This document shows, piece after piece, positions 1 through 4,798 of a DNA stretch of 21,582 bases (its first letter is position 1; every line of letters begins with the position of its first letter). The stretch is taken from the IMG/VR virus record IMGVR_UViG_3300042477_000141, positions 1-21,582 of that record. One strand, 5' to 3'. A program made the position numbers and the translations under genes. Under the pieces are notes generated by a model. That model saw only the letters and a program-made list of their open reading frames with translations, did no database searches and was not told the DNA's origin. Source of the DNA: a virus.

Positions 1-102
1 AATGTATACGAGGACATCCACGAGGTAATAATGTCGGCAGGAATGAATCTCCTCGTGGCGATTGGATTCGTGTTAGGATATATTGATGAACTAAAAAAAT
101 AA
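1..102 (+). CDS. C-terminal fragment of an unidentified small protein
   Basis: An open frame runs in from the left edge and stops with TAA at 100-102, leaving 33 visible codons. The visible part contains one short hydrophobic stretch (MNLLVAIGFVLGYI) and a charged end (DELKK), which would fit a C-terminal membrane anchor or the hydrophobic face of a helix. The start lies outside the window and no family is recognised. The next ATG follows 4 nt after the stop, the tight spacing seen throughout this strand, which supports a real gene in the same operon. Confidence 0.5.
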   Translation, partial: NVYEDIHEVIMSAGMNLLVAIGFVLGYIDELKK

Positions 103-106
103 CACA

Positions 107-262
107 ATGAGAGATTTATTTTTATGGACTCTATGTTGGGCAGTCTCGTACATACTATCCATCAAGAGCATACACATTTCAGGTAAGCTAACACTAGTTT
201 TTCTTCTGGTTACAACCATATGTACGTTTGGAATTATTATATCATTTAGTAAACTATTTTAA
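107..262 (+). CDS. Small membrane protein (51 aa), hypothetical
   Basis: ATG at 107 follows the preceding stop by 4 nt and the frame ends with TAA at 260-262, one base before the next gene's ATG at 264. The 51-residue product has two hydrophobic segments, about residues 4-18 (LFLWTLCWAVSYIL) and 29-46 (TLVFLLVTTICTFGIIIS), separated by a short polar stretch with Lys and His, so it could be a two-pass inner-membrane hairpin. No family is recognised. Small membrane proteins beside exported proteins in phage early regions are often host-takeover or superinfection-exclusion factors, but nothing in the sequence proves that here. Its length makes the call moderate; tight spacing on both sides is the main support. 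Confidence 0.5.
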   Translation: MRDLFLWTLCWAVSYILSIKSIHISGKLTLVFLLVTTICTFGIIISFSKLF

Positions 263-263
263 C

Positions 264-719
264 ATGAAAAATCTAATTTTATCGCTAGCACTATCGCTAG
301 CAACAACACAAGCCATGTCCCAGTGGAAATTTCAAATGGTAGACAACGGTATTGACGATCCGTACAAGATAGCGTACAACTCAGGAACAGGTAGCTCCAT
401 ACTCAAGATGGAGAACATCAACGGAGACGTAGTTCTTTACATAACCAACGTATACGTTTGTGACGAGCAGTCTCTCGTTGAGATGGCACTCGTGGTCAAT
501 GGTTCTTACAAGAAGTACCAGTCTGCATCGATGGTATCAAAGGACCACAAGTCTGTATACATATTTCTAGATATGAACAGCAAGGAGGGCTTTGTTGATG
601 ACTTCCACAAGTCAACCAAGATGATTATCAGGACGGGAGACATCACGTGCGAGTCTGACACATACGAGTTCAATATGTCTGGCAGTAAGTCTGCACACAC
701 ATTTATGTTAAACGATTAA
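264..719 (+). CDS. Exported protein with signal peptide, hypothetical (151 aa)
   Basis: I chose the ATG at 264, not an in-frame ATG at 228, because 264 starts a textbook signal peptide: MKNL, a hydrophobic core LILSLALSLA, and a signal-peptidase I type region TTQAMSQ with cleavage near residues 17-20. The mature part is polar and probably beta-rich, with two isolated Cys (in YVCDEQ and ITCESD) that could form a disulphide in the periplasm. No family is recognised. The signal-peptide codons contain an 11-nt direct repeat (280-290 and 292-302) that encodes the repeated Leu-Ala core. It sits between a small membrane protein and a second exported protein, so the group looks like a host-envelope module. 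Codons favour AAG, GAG, GAC and TAC. Confidence 0.75.
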   Translation: MKNLILSLALSLATTQAMSQWKFQMVDNGIDDPYKIAYNSGTGSSILKMENINGDVVLYITNVYVCDEQSLVEMALVVNGSYKKYQSASMVSKDHKSVYIFLDMNSKEGFVDDFHKSTKMIIRTGDITCESDTYEFNMSGSKSAHTFMLND

Positions 720-729
720 AAAAAAAGTA

Positions 730-1158
730 ATGAGAACAATTAAATTAATTCTACCGATGTTACTTATAAGTTACATTGGTAATGCTCAGTTAAAACTTCC
801 GTCAGGATACCAGTCTGTTGAGATGGGAGAGAACGGAATAGAGAGGGAGTACCACAAGGAGTTTGACAACGTTTACGATGCAATCAGGGCTCACAAGGTT
901 GCCCTGTACATGAACGGAGTCGATACAACAAAGACCGTAGTCAACTACAAGAAGTTTCCAAACACTCCGATATTCTCATTCTTCTACAAGAAAGAAAATA
1001 CTGACAACGTTTATGTAACATTAGTAACGAGAGGCGTTACTGGTTACGAGAGTGTGTTCTTGGTATGCTACATTGAGTACATTGACTTCTTTGTTAGTGA
1101 CGGATACATGCTGTACTTTGACCCTGAAAAAAATAAAAGAAAGAATCATGAGTACTGA
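730..1158 (+). CDS. Exported protein with signal peptide, hypothetical (142 aa)
   Basis: The start at 730 follows an A-rich spacer after the previous stop. Residues 1-19 form a signal peptide (hydrophobic LILPMLLISYIG) with a probable signal-peptidase I site after GNA, leaving a mature N-terminal Gln, a pattern very common in Bacteroidota. The mature part is charged, with a predicted mixed alpha/beta pattern and the aromatic run FFYKKENTDNVYVTLVTRG. One Cys (VCYIEY) lies in a hydrophobic strand. No family is recognised, and apart from the phrase 'NGI' and similar size it is not clearly related to the exported protein upstream. Its last 11 nt overlap the next gene's start at 1148, suggesting translational coupling. 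Confidence 0.7.
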   Translation: MRTIKLILPMLLISYIGNAQLKLPSGYQSVEMGENGIEREYHKEFDNVYDAIRAHKVALYMNGVDTTKTVVNYKKFPNTPIFSFFYKKENTDNVYVTLVTRGVTGYESVFLVCYIEYIDFFVSDGYMLYFDPEKNKRKNHEY

Positions 1159-1552
1159 GAAAGTATGGGACAGAATAGTCTCCGACCCTGAGAATAGAAT
1201 ATTCAGAACACTAGATAGTTCTTGGTTCATTGACAACGGAGTGAAGATAGAGAAGTTTGACAAGGACGGATCCGTTAGGATAATGAACACGATGACGGCA
1301 TCTGATTTTTACGAGCCGATAACTGGTGAGCAGTCTTTGTTCTTTGAGAATATAGGGTGGGAGGCTGGTTGTCTTAAGGTTAACATTGACGTATGTGACA
1401 GGAAGTTGGGCATCATAAACAATATGATTCGCATATCTGAGTTCAACCCAGGGTCTTACGATATTGAGAGCCTTAAGCGTAGGAGTTTAAAACTTTCTGT
1501 AAAAAAAGAAAGTTTTTTTGTGAGATTAGAGAAAATTTTAAAATCTTTGTAA
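1148..1552 (+). CDS. Hypothetical cytoplasmic protein (134 aa)
   Basis: The frame is open upstream to 1052, but that extension lies entirely inside the previous gene. I choose ATG 1148 (MSTEKVWDRIVSDPENRIF), which overlaps the previous stop by 11 nt. The product has no signal peptide or membrane segment. It is acidic in the first two thirds and ends in a basic helix (ESLKRRSLKLSVKKESFFVRLEKILKSL). No family is recognised. Near its 3' end the DNA holds A7 and T7 runs inside a 10-bp hairpin (1489-1519). That might act as a weak terminator or attenuator in the last codons of the gene. Confidence 0.6.
   Translation: MSTEKVWDRIVSDPENRIFRTLDSSWFIDNGVKIEKFDKDGSVRIMNTMTASDFYEPITGEQSLFFENIGWEAGCLKVNIDVCDRKLGIINNMIRISEFNPGSYDIESLKRRSLKLSVKKESFFVRLEKILKSL
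1489..1519 (+). other. A/T-rich hairpin followed by T run, inside the end of a gene
   Basis: Arms 1489-1498 (AAAACTTTCT) and 1507-1516 (AGAAAGTTTT) are perfectly complementary over 10 bp with an 8-nt A-rich loop, followed by three more Ts. The layout is like an intrinsic terminator, but the stem has only two G-C pairs and sits about 35 nt before the stop codon of the 1148-1552 gene. It could be a weak or leaky terminator before the recombination module, or a by-product of Lys/Phe codons. Confidence 0.25.
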
Positions 1553-1567
1553 TCAATTAAATATAAT

Positions 1568-2047
1568 ATGGCACACTGGAGAAATCTAATGAAAGACAAC
1601 AAGTACATGGGAGCATGGGACTTGGAGGTCAACGGCAAGTATGAGCCGAAAGAAGTAACAATTGACAAAATCTATCAAGACACGTTTGTGGGAGAGATGG
1701 GCAAGGAGGACAAGGTGTTCGTCAAGCTCAAAGAGTTTGAGAAGCCCATGGTATGCAATCGCTCAAACTTCAAGAGGCTTGAGACATTCTTTAACTCTTT
1801 TGACCCAAACGATTACGTTGGCAAGACAATCGTAATAACAACTGAGAAGGTCAAGAGTCCTCAAGGACTGGTCGATGCGCTGAGATTCAGCACTCGTCCG
1901 TTGCCAAAGAAGGAGCTACCTAGTCTAACTGACGAGCAGTTGGTAAAGGCTGTTGACGCTGTGAAGTCTGGGCGAACAACGATTGAGAAGATTAAGAAGC
2001 AGTACAGCATTACTGAGGACCAACTAAAAATGTTTAGCAATGATTAA
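1568..2047 (+). CDS. Phage protein beside the recombination nuclease, OB-fold-like (159 aa)
   Basis: The opening (MAHWRNLMKDNKYMGAWDL) and the central block (VGKTIVITTEKVKSPQ...DALRFSTRP, about residues 83-112) match a family I recall from Bacteroidota phages. Those members start with a similar MAH(W/Y)R...KY(I/M)GAWDL and end their core with WxGKxIxL followed by a (V/L)R(V/F) segment, and they sit next to recombination or replication nucleases. The strand-rich core suggests a small beta-barrel; an OB-like fold is inference. After it comes a helical tail (LTDEQLVKAVDAVKSG, then TIEKIKKQYSITEDQL) that looks like a small HTH. The stop overlaps the nuclease ATG by 8 nt, so the two are probably made together. 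A role in single-strand handling or as a nuclease accessory is plausible; the biochemical function is unknown to me. Confidence 0.65.
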   Translation: MAHWRNLMKDNKYMGAWDLEVNGKYEPKEVTIDKIYQDTFVGEMGKEDKVFVKLKEFEKPMVCNRSNFKRLETFFNSFDPNDYVGKTIVITTEKVKSPQGLVDALRFSTRPLPKKELPSLTDEQLVKAVDAVKSGRTTIEKIKKQYSITEDQLKMFSND

Positions 2048-2825
2048 TGTAAGATCATCAAGTTGTCACCCACTCTTCTCTGGAAAACGGGGAGGACTGA
2101 CAGACAAGCAGAAAGAAAAGTTAGACATGTTGAAAGCTAAGGAAGACAGAACGTTCAAGCAGACCGAGGAGATGAACGGACTAACTGACAGGATGAACAG
2201 GATAGATGAGTTGAGCGATGGTGCTAAGACGTACATAGAGGATATGATTGACGAGAGGGTGTACGACTTTAGAACTACCGTGAATACCAGAGAGATGACC
2301 AAGGGTACAATGGTTGAGGACGAGTCTATCAACGTGTACAACAGGGTCATGTTCACAGACTATGAGAAGCTAATGCCAATTGACGAGTATGGATTCTTAT
2401 CATACGGAATATCTACTGGTCACCCTGACATTGTTGACCCTATCTTACGCAAGGTAATTGACATAAAGAGTCCGTGGTCTAAGAAGACAATGCCTAAGAG
2501 CGATGTCAAGGCACTAAAAAAAGTTAAAGAAAGTGGTTACGATTGGCAAGTAAAACACTATCTTTACATGCTTGAAAAAACAACGGGCCAAAAATGGAGA
2601 GACGGAGAGGTTGCGTTTGTGTTGAGCAACACGCCAGAGGAGTTCATTCCAGACAACGAGACAGATGTTTTGCACTACATGGATGAGTTGAGTGATAACT
2701 TGAGAGTGACGATTGTGAAAGTAGAGCTAACAGACGATGACATTGTTTGGATGGATGGTCAGTTGAGGTTGGCTGAGGAGTATGCAAAAATGTATTTTAA
2801 TTACCTAAATAATAAAAACAAATGA
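2040..2825 (+). CDS. PD-(D/E)XK exonuclease, YqaJ/lambda-exonuclease-like
   Basis: This 261-aa protein has the layout of YqaJ/lambda-exo recombination nucleases. The N-terminus carries RSSSCHPLF, comparable to the 'R.SS.' substrate-binding segment of the family. Glu93/Glu95 lie in MVEDESINVYNRV. Asp130 lies in TGHPDIVD. The catalytic D-x-K is Asp141-Ile-Lys143 in VIDIKSPWS. The helix YDWQVKHYLYMLE (about 167-179) matches the typical 'WQ...YM' segment. Such enzymes resect a strand of double-stranded DNA 5' to 3' to leave an overhang for an annealing protein. The ATG overlaps the upstream gene by 8 nt and the last 4 nt (ATGA) overlap the SSB-like gene, making a three-gene recombination operon. 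No RecT, Erf or Redbeta-type annealase is recognisable beside it. Family confidence is good; polarity is inferred from the family. Confidence 0.85.
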   Translation: MINVRSSSCHPLFSGKRGGLTDKQKEKLDMLKAKEDRTFKQTEEMNGLTDRMNRIDELSDGAKTYIEDMIDERVYDFRTTVNTREMTKGTMVEDESINVYNRVMFTDYEKLMPIDEYGFLSYGISTGHPDIVDPILRKVIDIKSPWSKKTMPKSDVKALKKVKESGYDWQVKHYLYMLEKTTGQKWRDGEVAFVLSNTPEEFIPDNETDVLHYMDELSDNLRVTIVKVELTDDDIVWMDGQLRLAEEYAKMYFNYLNNKNK

Positions 2826-3142
2826 GTGATTTTAAAATGAAGGGGGTTTTAAAGGTTATAAACCCATCAGTACAAGTGAGCGAGAAGTTCACAAAGAGAG
2901 AGTTCGTATTGAACGAGCCACACGATCAGTATCCACAGGATATTTTGTTTCAGCTAACTCAAAAGAATGTTGACGTTCTTGACAAGTTTGTGGAGGGACA
3001 AGAGGTTGAGGTATCGTTTAGAATTCGTGGACGAGAGTATAACGGCAAATACTTTAACAACATTGAGGCTTGGAGAGTTGAGTCTCTAGGTGAAGCCCCA
3101 AAGGCAACACCAGTAAACGAGGAGGAGCCGTTACCGTTTTAA
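2822..3142 (+). CDS. SSB-like DUF3127 protein
   Basis: The 106-aa product matches the DUF3127 pattern of Bacteroidota: an N-terminal strand (MKGVLKVINPSVQVSEKF), the basic KREFVL strand, the QYPQDILFQL segment, then VDVLDKFVEGQEVEVSFRIRGREYNGKYF and the closing NIEAWRVESL. The order is compatible with an OB fold binding single-stranded DNA. After residue 90 there is a disordered acidic tail ending NEEEPLPF. It resembles the DDDIPF tip by which bacterial SSBs recruit partner proteins, which strengthens the SSB reading. It begins inside the nuclease stop (ATGA overlap) and is followed by a strong terminator, so it closes the recombination operon. The role is inferred from fold, tail and neighbours. 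Confidence 0.8.
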   Translation: MSDFKMKGVLKVINPSVQVSEKFTKREFVLNEPHDQYPQDILFQLTQKNVDVLDKFVEGQEVEVSFRIRGREYNGKYFNNIEAWRVESLGEAPKATPVNEEEPLPF

Positions 3143-3155
3143 TCTGCTGCTAATC

Positions 3156-3190
3156 AAGGTGGGTAGTCATGCTACCCACTTTAATTTAAT
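3156..3190 (+). terminator. Intrinsic terminator after the recombination operon
   Basis: GTGGGTAG (3159-3166) and CTACCCAC (3172-3179) form a perfect 8-bp, GC-rich stem around the 5-nt loop TCATG. A G-U and two A-U pairs extend it (3156-3182). A T-rich run (TTTAATTTAAT) follows at once. It begins 14 nt after the SSB-like gene stop and ends just before the lipoprotein start at 3195. It is the clearest rho-independent terminator in the window. Confidence 0.8.
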
Positions 3191-3194
3191 CAAT

Positions 3195-3449
3195 ATGAAG
3201 TACGTAACAATAATACTATCTGCGTTACTTGTGTCTTGCAGTACTGCAAAAAAGTGTGACGCATATTCAATTAATCTAGGCGTTGAGTACGACTCAATAG
3301 CTGTGTACAGATATAGTAAGATGTACATTCCAAAGATACCATTAGACAGCGCAAGTGTAATATACTTTCACGACATAGTGACTGGTAGCTACAGAGTTGA
3401 GCTATACTGCAAGGGTAAAGTAGAAACAAGAAAATTTAAATTAAAATGA
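3195..3449 (+). CDS. Small lipoprotein, hypothetical (84 aa)
   Basis: An in-frame ATG at 3159 lies inside the terminator hairpin. The ATG at 3195 is preferred because it starts a lipoprotein signal directly: MKY, hydrophobic VTIILSALLV, and lipobox Leu-Val-Ser-Cys15. After Cys15 the sequence is STAKK, then a short, probably beta-rich domain (LGVEYDSIAVYRYS, SASVIYFHDIVTGSYRVELYCKGK) with two further Cys. Signal peptidase II processing and anchoring in the host envelope are expected. No family is recognised. It starts a new transcription unit after the terminator and overlaps the next gene by ATGA (3446-3449). Phage lipoproteins are often superinfection-exclusion factors; that is only a possibility here. 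Confidence 0.7.
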   Translation: MKYVTIILSALLVSCSTAKKCDAYSINLGVEYDSIAVYRYSKMYIPKIPLDSASVIYFHDIVTGSYRVELYCKGKVETRKFKLK

Positions 3450-3715
3450 GCGATATAACAATGTGTCCTGGGATTGACTGCCCATTAAAGTCAGCGTGTA
3501 AAAGATACACGACAAAGCCCCATGAGTTTAGGCAGGCATACTTTCTAGAACCACCATTTCATATAAATGATGGAGGATTTTCTTGCGATATGTATTGGGG
3601 AGAGAATGCTGAGAACATATATAATTCTTTAAAAGAAGCAGTAGGTTTGTTTATACCAAACTTAAATGACGCTGTTGATTCTGTCAATGAACAGAATAAA
3701 GATCACAATTTGTGA
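3446..3715 (+). CDS. Small four-cysteine protein (89 aa)
   Basis: Cys7, Cys12, Cys18 and Cys47 (CPGIDCPLKSAC ... FSCDMYW) give a C-x4-C-x5-C-x28-C spacing that would suit a bound zinc ion or an Fe-S cluster. The pattern of a Cys-rich start, then YFLEPPF, then a single Cys before an aromatic pair is one I recall from small unannotated proteins in Bacteroidota phages and prophages. I know no function for them. The C-terminus (NIYNSLKEAVGLFIPNLNDAVDSVNEQ) is helical. It starts in the stop codon of the lipoprotein gene, so the two are probably co-translated. Metal binding is inference. Confidence 0.6.
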   Translation: MSDITMCPGIDCPLKSACKRYTTKPHEFRQAYFLEPPFHINDGGFSCDMYWGENAENIYNSLKEAVGLFIPNLNDAVDSVNEQNKDHNL

Positions 3716-3744
3716 TATCAAGTAAGTTATTTAATTATATAGTT

Positions 3745-3969
3745 ATGACACCAAGAGAGAAAGCAAAAGAACTATTTAGGAAGTTTATTCCCCCAACACA
3801 GCAATGGGATGATATAGATGGTTACATTACTGATGAGTATAACGCCAAACAATGTTCCTTAATTGCAGTTGATGAAATATTAGAAATGGACTTGCCTATT
3901 CTAGAAGAAGATGCGGATACATTTTATGACTATTGGGAAGAAGTAAAACAAGAAATAGAAAAATTATGA
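3745..3969 (+). CDS. Small Flavobacterium-phage-type protein MTPREKAKEL (74 aa)
   Basis: The frame is open from a GTG at 3712, but ATG 3745 gives the start MTPREKAKELFRKFIPP, typical of a family recalled from Flavobacterium phages and prophages. Members have MTPKEKAKELV(D/E)KF, a middle AKQCALIAVDEIL and an end YWxEVKxEIEKL. All three blocks are here: NAKQCSLIAVDEILEMD and YDYWEEVKQEIEKL. The protein is small, acidic and helical. Its function is unknown. It ends in an ATGA overlap with the next start. Codons are AAA/GAA-rich, unlike the AAG/GAG-rich genes to the left. Confidence 0.65.
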   Translation: MTPREKAKELFRKFIPPTQQWDDIDGYITDEYNAKQCSLIAVDEILEMDLPILEEDADTFYDYWEEVKQEIEKL

Positions 3970-4100
3970 AACAAACAGCAGTAGAGTGGTTGGAAGATAA
4001 CGGTTGGGTATATACGAAGTACCATAAGCACAAACTTAAAAATTTAATAAAAACCTTAATAGGGTATTTCGTATATACCTTGTTAGCAAACGTATTTTAA
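3966..4100 (+). CDS. Short MKQTAVE-type protein, probably a shortened paralogue (44 aa)
   Basis: ATG 3966 overlaps the previous stop (ATGA) and the frame ends with TAA at 4098-4100, one base before the next ATG. It opens with MKQTAVEWLEDNGW, the usual start of a Flavobacterium-phage family. The later gene at 4378 shares its first 22 nt exactly and then continues in the usual way with an EQAKEMEKEQI motif. Here that helical part is missing. It is replaced by WVYTKYHKHKLKNLIKTLIGYFVYTLLANVF, largely encoded by a 17-bp hairpin. It may be a remnant after recombination or a real small basic protein with a hydrophobic end. Translation is plausible; function is unknown. Confidence 0.45.
   Translation: MKQTAVEWLEDNGWVYTKYHKHKLKNLIKTLIGYFVYTLLANVF
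4007..4079 (+). repeat. 17-bp inverted repeat (large hairpin)
   Basis: Arms 4007-4023 and 4063-4079 pair over 17 bp with 16 Watson-Crick pairs and one G-U. The outer 12 nt (GGTATATACGAA / TTCGTATATACC) are perfect. The loop is 39 nt and A/T-rich. The hairpin lies inside the doubtful 44-codon gene and ends 23 nt before the ATG at 4102. It could be an RNA structure, a protein-binding palindrome or the folded end of a small mobile cassette. Confidence 0.7.
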
Positions 4101-4304
4101 TATGAAAATAGAAGTAAATGAACACGGAACAATAGTTCTAAAAGAAGTTTTCAATCCGATAAAACTACAAACAAAGGATGGTGAAACCTTAATAATTACA
4201 ATGAGAGATAGTGGTTACGAAGTTTGTTATGAAAACGAATTTTATGAACTAAAACAAGGTAAGGTATCTAAATATAGCAGACAATCTTAATATGTTTGCT
4301 AACA
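4081..4304 (+). repeat. Inverted 11-bp boxes flanking one small gene
   Basis: TGTTAGCAAAC (4081-4091) and its exact reverse complement GTTTGCTAACA (4294-4304) bracket the 4102-4290 gene. A third partial copy, TTAGCAA, lies at 4332-4338. The first box begins 2 nt after the 4007-4079 hairpin. Boxes at both ends of a single small gene give a cassette-like look. No terminal repeats of a known insertion sequence and no transposase are present. Confidence 0.55.
4102..4290 (+). CDS. Small Flavobacterium-phage-type protein MKIEVNE (62 aa)
   Basis: The sequence MKIEVNEHGTIVLKEVFNPIKLQTKDGETLIITMRDSGYEVCYENEFYELKQGKV follows a family recalled from Flavobacteriia phages: a beta-hairpin start (GTIVLKEV), a 'TKDGE.L.I.MRDSG.E' centre and a short 'Y.L..G.V' end. 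It looks like a small all-beta domain. No function is known to me. It starts 1 nt after the preceding stop and is flanked by 11-bp inverted boxes. Codons are strongly AAA/GAA-biased, unlike the recombination genes at 1568-3142. Confidence 0.65.
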   Translation: MKIEVNEHGTIVLKEVFNPIKLQTKDGETLIITMRDSGYEVCYENEFYELKQGKVSKYSRQS

Positions 4305-4377
4305 CAAAGCTAAATGACGTTTTAATGTCTTTTAGCAACTGTTATGCGGAATGTAAAACCTTTAAACAACAAGAACT
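4291..4377 (+). other. Structured spacer with hairpin; possible 29-aa ORF
   Basis: This spacer holds a hairpin at 4309-4336 (GCTAAA-T-GAC, loop GTTTTAAT, GTC-T-TTTAGC; 9 bp and one T-T mismatch), one arm of the inverted boxes around the gene at 4102, and a GTTATGC at 4341-4347. A 29-codon frame also runs from ATG 4292 to a TGA at 4379-4381, overlapping the next ATG. Its product (MFANTKLNDVLMSFSNCYAECK...) matches nothing I know, so I do not call it a gene. The hairpin lacks a T run and is not a clear terminator. Confidence 0.4.
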
Positions 4378-4593
4378 ATGAAACAAACAGCAGTAGAGTA
4401 TATTAAAGAGAAATTAATGTGCAATGAATATTGGTATGAAAATATGACCTTTGACCAAATATTTGAACAAGCCAAAGAAATGGAGAAGGAGCAGATAATT
4501 AGAGCGCATTTAATGGCGAGATGTTATGACAATCCTAACTCACATAATGAAGCAGAACAATATTACAACGAAATATATGAAAGCAACACTTGA
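4378..4593 (+). CDS. Small MKQTAVE / EQAKEMEKEQI protein (71 aa)
   Basis: The protein begins MKQTAVEYIKEKL, continues through a Trp/Tyr segment (NEYWYENMTFDQIF) and carries EQAKEMEKEQIIRAH before an Asn-rich end (NPNSHNEAEQYYNEIYES). This is the normal layout of a very common small family in Flavobacterium phages and prophages. It is a helical, acidic cytoplasmic protein of unknown function. Its first 22 nt are identical to the start of the gene at 3966. The last 17 nt overlap the next gene, whose start is at 4577. Confidence 0.65.
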   Translation: MKQTAVEYIKEKLMCNEYWYENMTFDQIFEQAKEMEKEQIIRAHLMARCYDNPNSHNEAEQYYNEIYESNT

Positions 4594-4798
4594 ATTTAAC
4601 CTACCCGATGACCAGCATGAATTTGACCTTGCTATACAAGGTAGCAAGATGTACTTAGCTCTATGGGATATATCTCAGGAGATCAGAACACTATGGAAGT
4701 ATGAGGAGCTAAGTGAGGAGGAGTGGAATATGGTTGAGAGAATCAGAGACAAGTTCTATGAGATACTTGACGATAATCAGATTAAACTAGATAAATAA
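4577..4798 (+). CDS. MKATLEFNLPDDQ-type small phage protein (73 aa)
   Basis: The frame is open from 4526, but ATG 4577 gives MKATLEFNLPDDQHEFDLAIQGSKMYLALWDISQEIRTLWKYEE. It matches a widespread small phage family with the consensus start MKATLEFNLP(D/E)(D/E)..EF..A..G......L.D....LR...KY. The second half (EEEWNMVERIRDKFYEIL) is a helix that closes such proteins. The fold is thought to be a strand followed by helices; its role is unknown. It overlaps the previous gene by 17 nt. The first part uses GAA/AAT-type codons and the second part GAG/AAG-type, so the gene may cross a recombination junction near 4680. Confidence 0.7.
   Translation: MKATLEFNLPDDQHEFDLAIQGSKMYLALWDISQEIRTLWKYEELSEEEWNMVERIRDKFYEILDDNQIKLDK

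Larger units (their letters stand above)
3966..4399 (+). repeat. Direct repeat: two genes share the same 22-nt start
   Basis: Positions 3966-3987 and 4378-4399 are identical over 22 nt (beginning ATGAAACAAACAGCAG) and encode MKQTAVE in both. Downstream the two genes diverge at once. The repeat brackets the hairpin, the MKIEVNE gene and its inverted boxes. It could let the whole 412-bp unit be lost or gained by homologous recombination. Confidence 0.65.

Noticed and set aside
223-230. TACGTTTG, and TATATTTG at 10469-10476, as Bacteroidota promoter -7 elements (TAnnTTTG)
   Set aside because: Neither has a TTTG-type -33 element at the usual distance, and both lie in or beside coding sequence. 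The 8-mer is degenerate enough to occur by chance.
280-302. Tandem repeat TATCGCTAGCA as a regulatory iteron
   Set aside because: There are only two copies and they encode the repeated Leu-Ala core of a signal peptide, which explains them.
4292-4381. 29-codon ORF in the spacer before the second MKQTAVE gene
   Set aside because: It lies over inverted repeats and a hairpin, resembles no family and has no gene-like features beyond an ATGA overlap, so I describe the spacer only.
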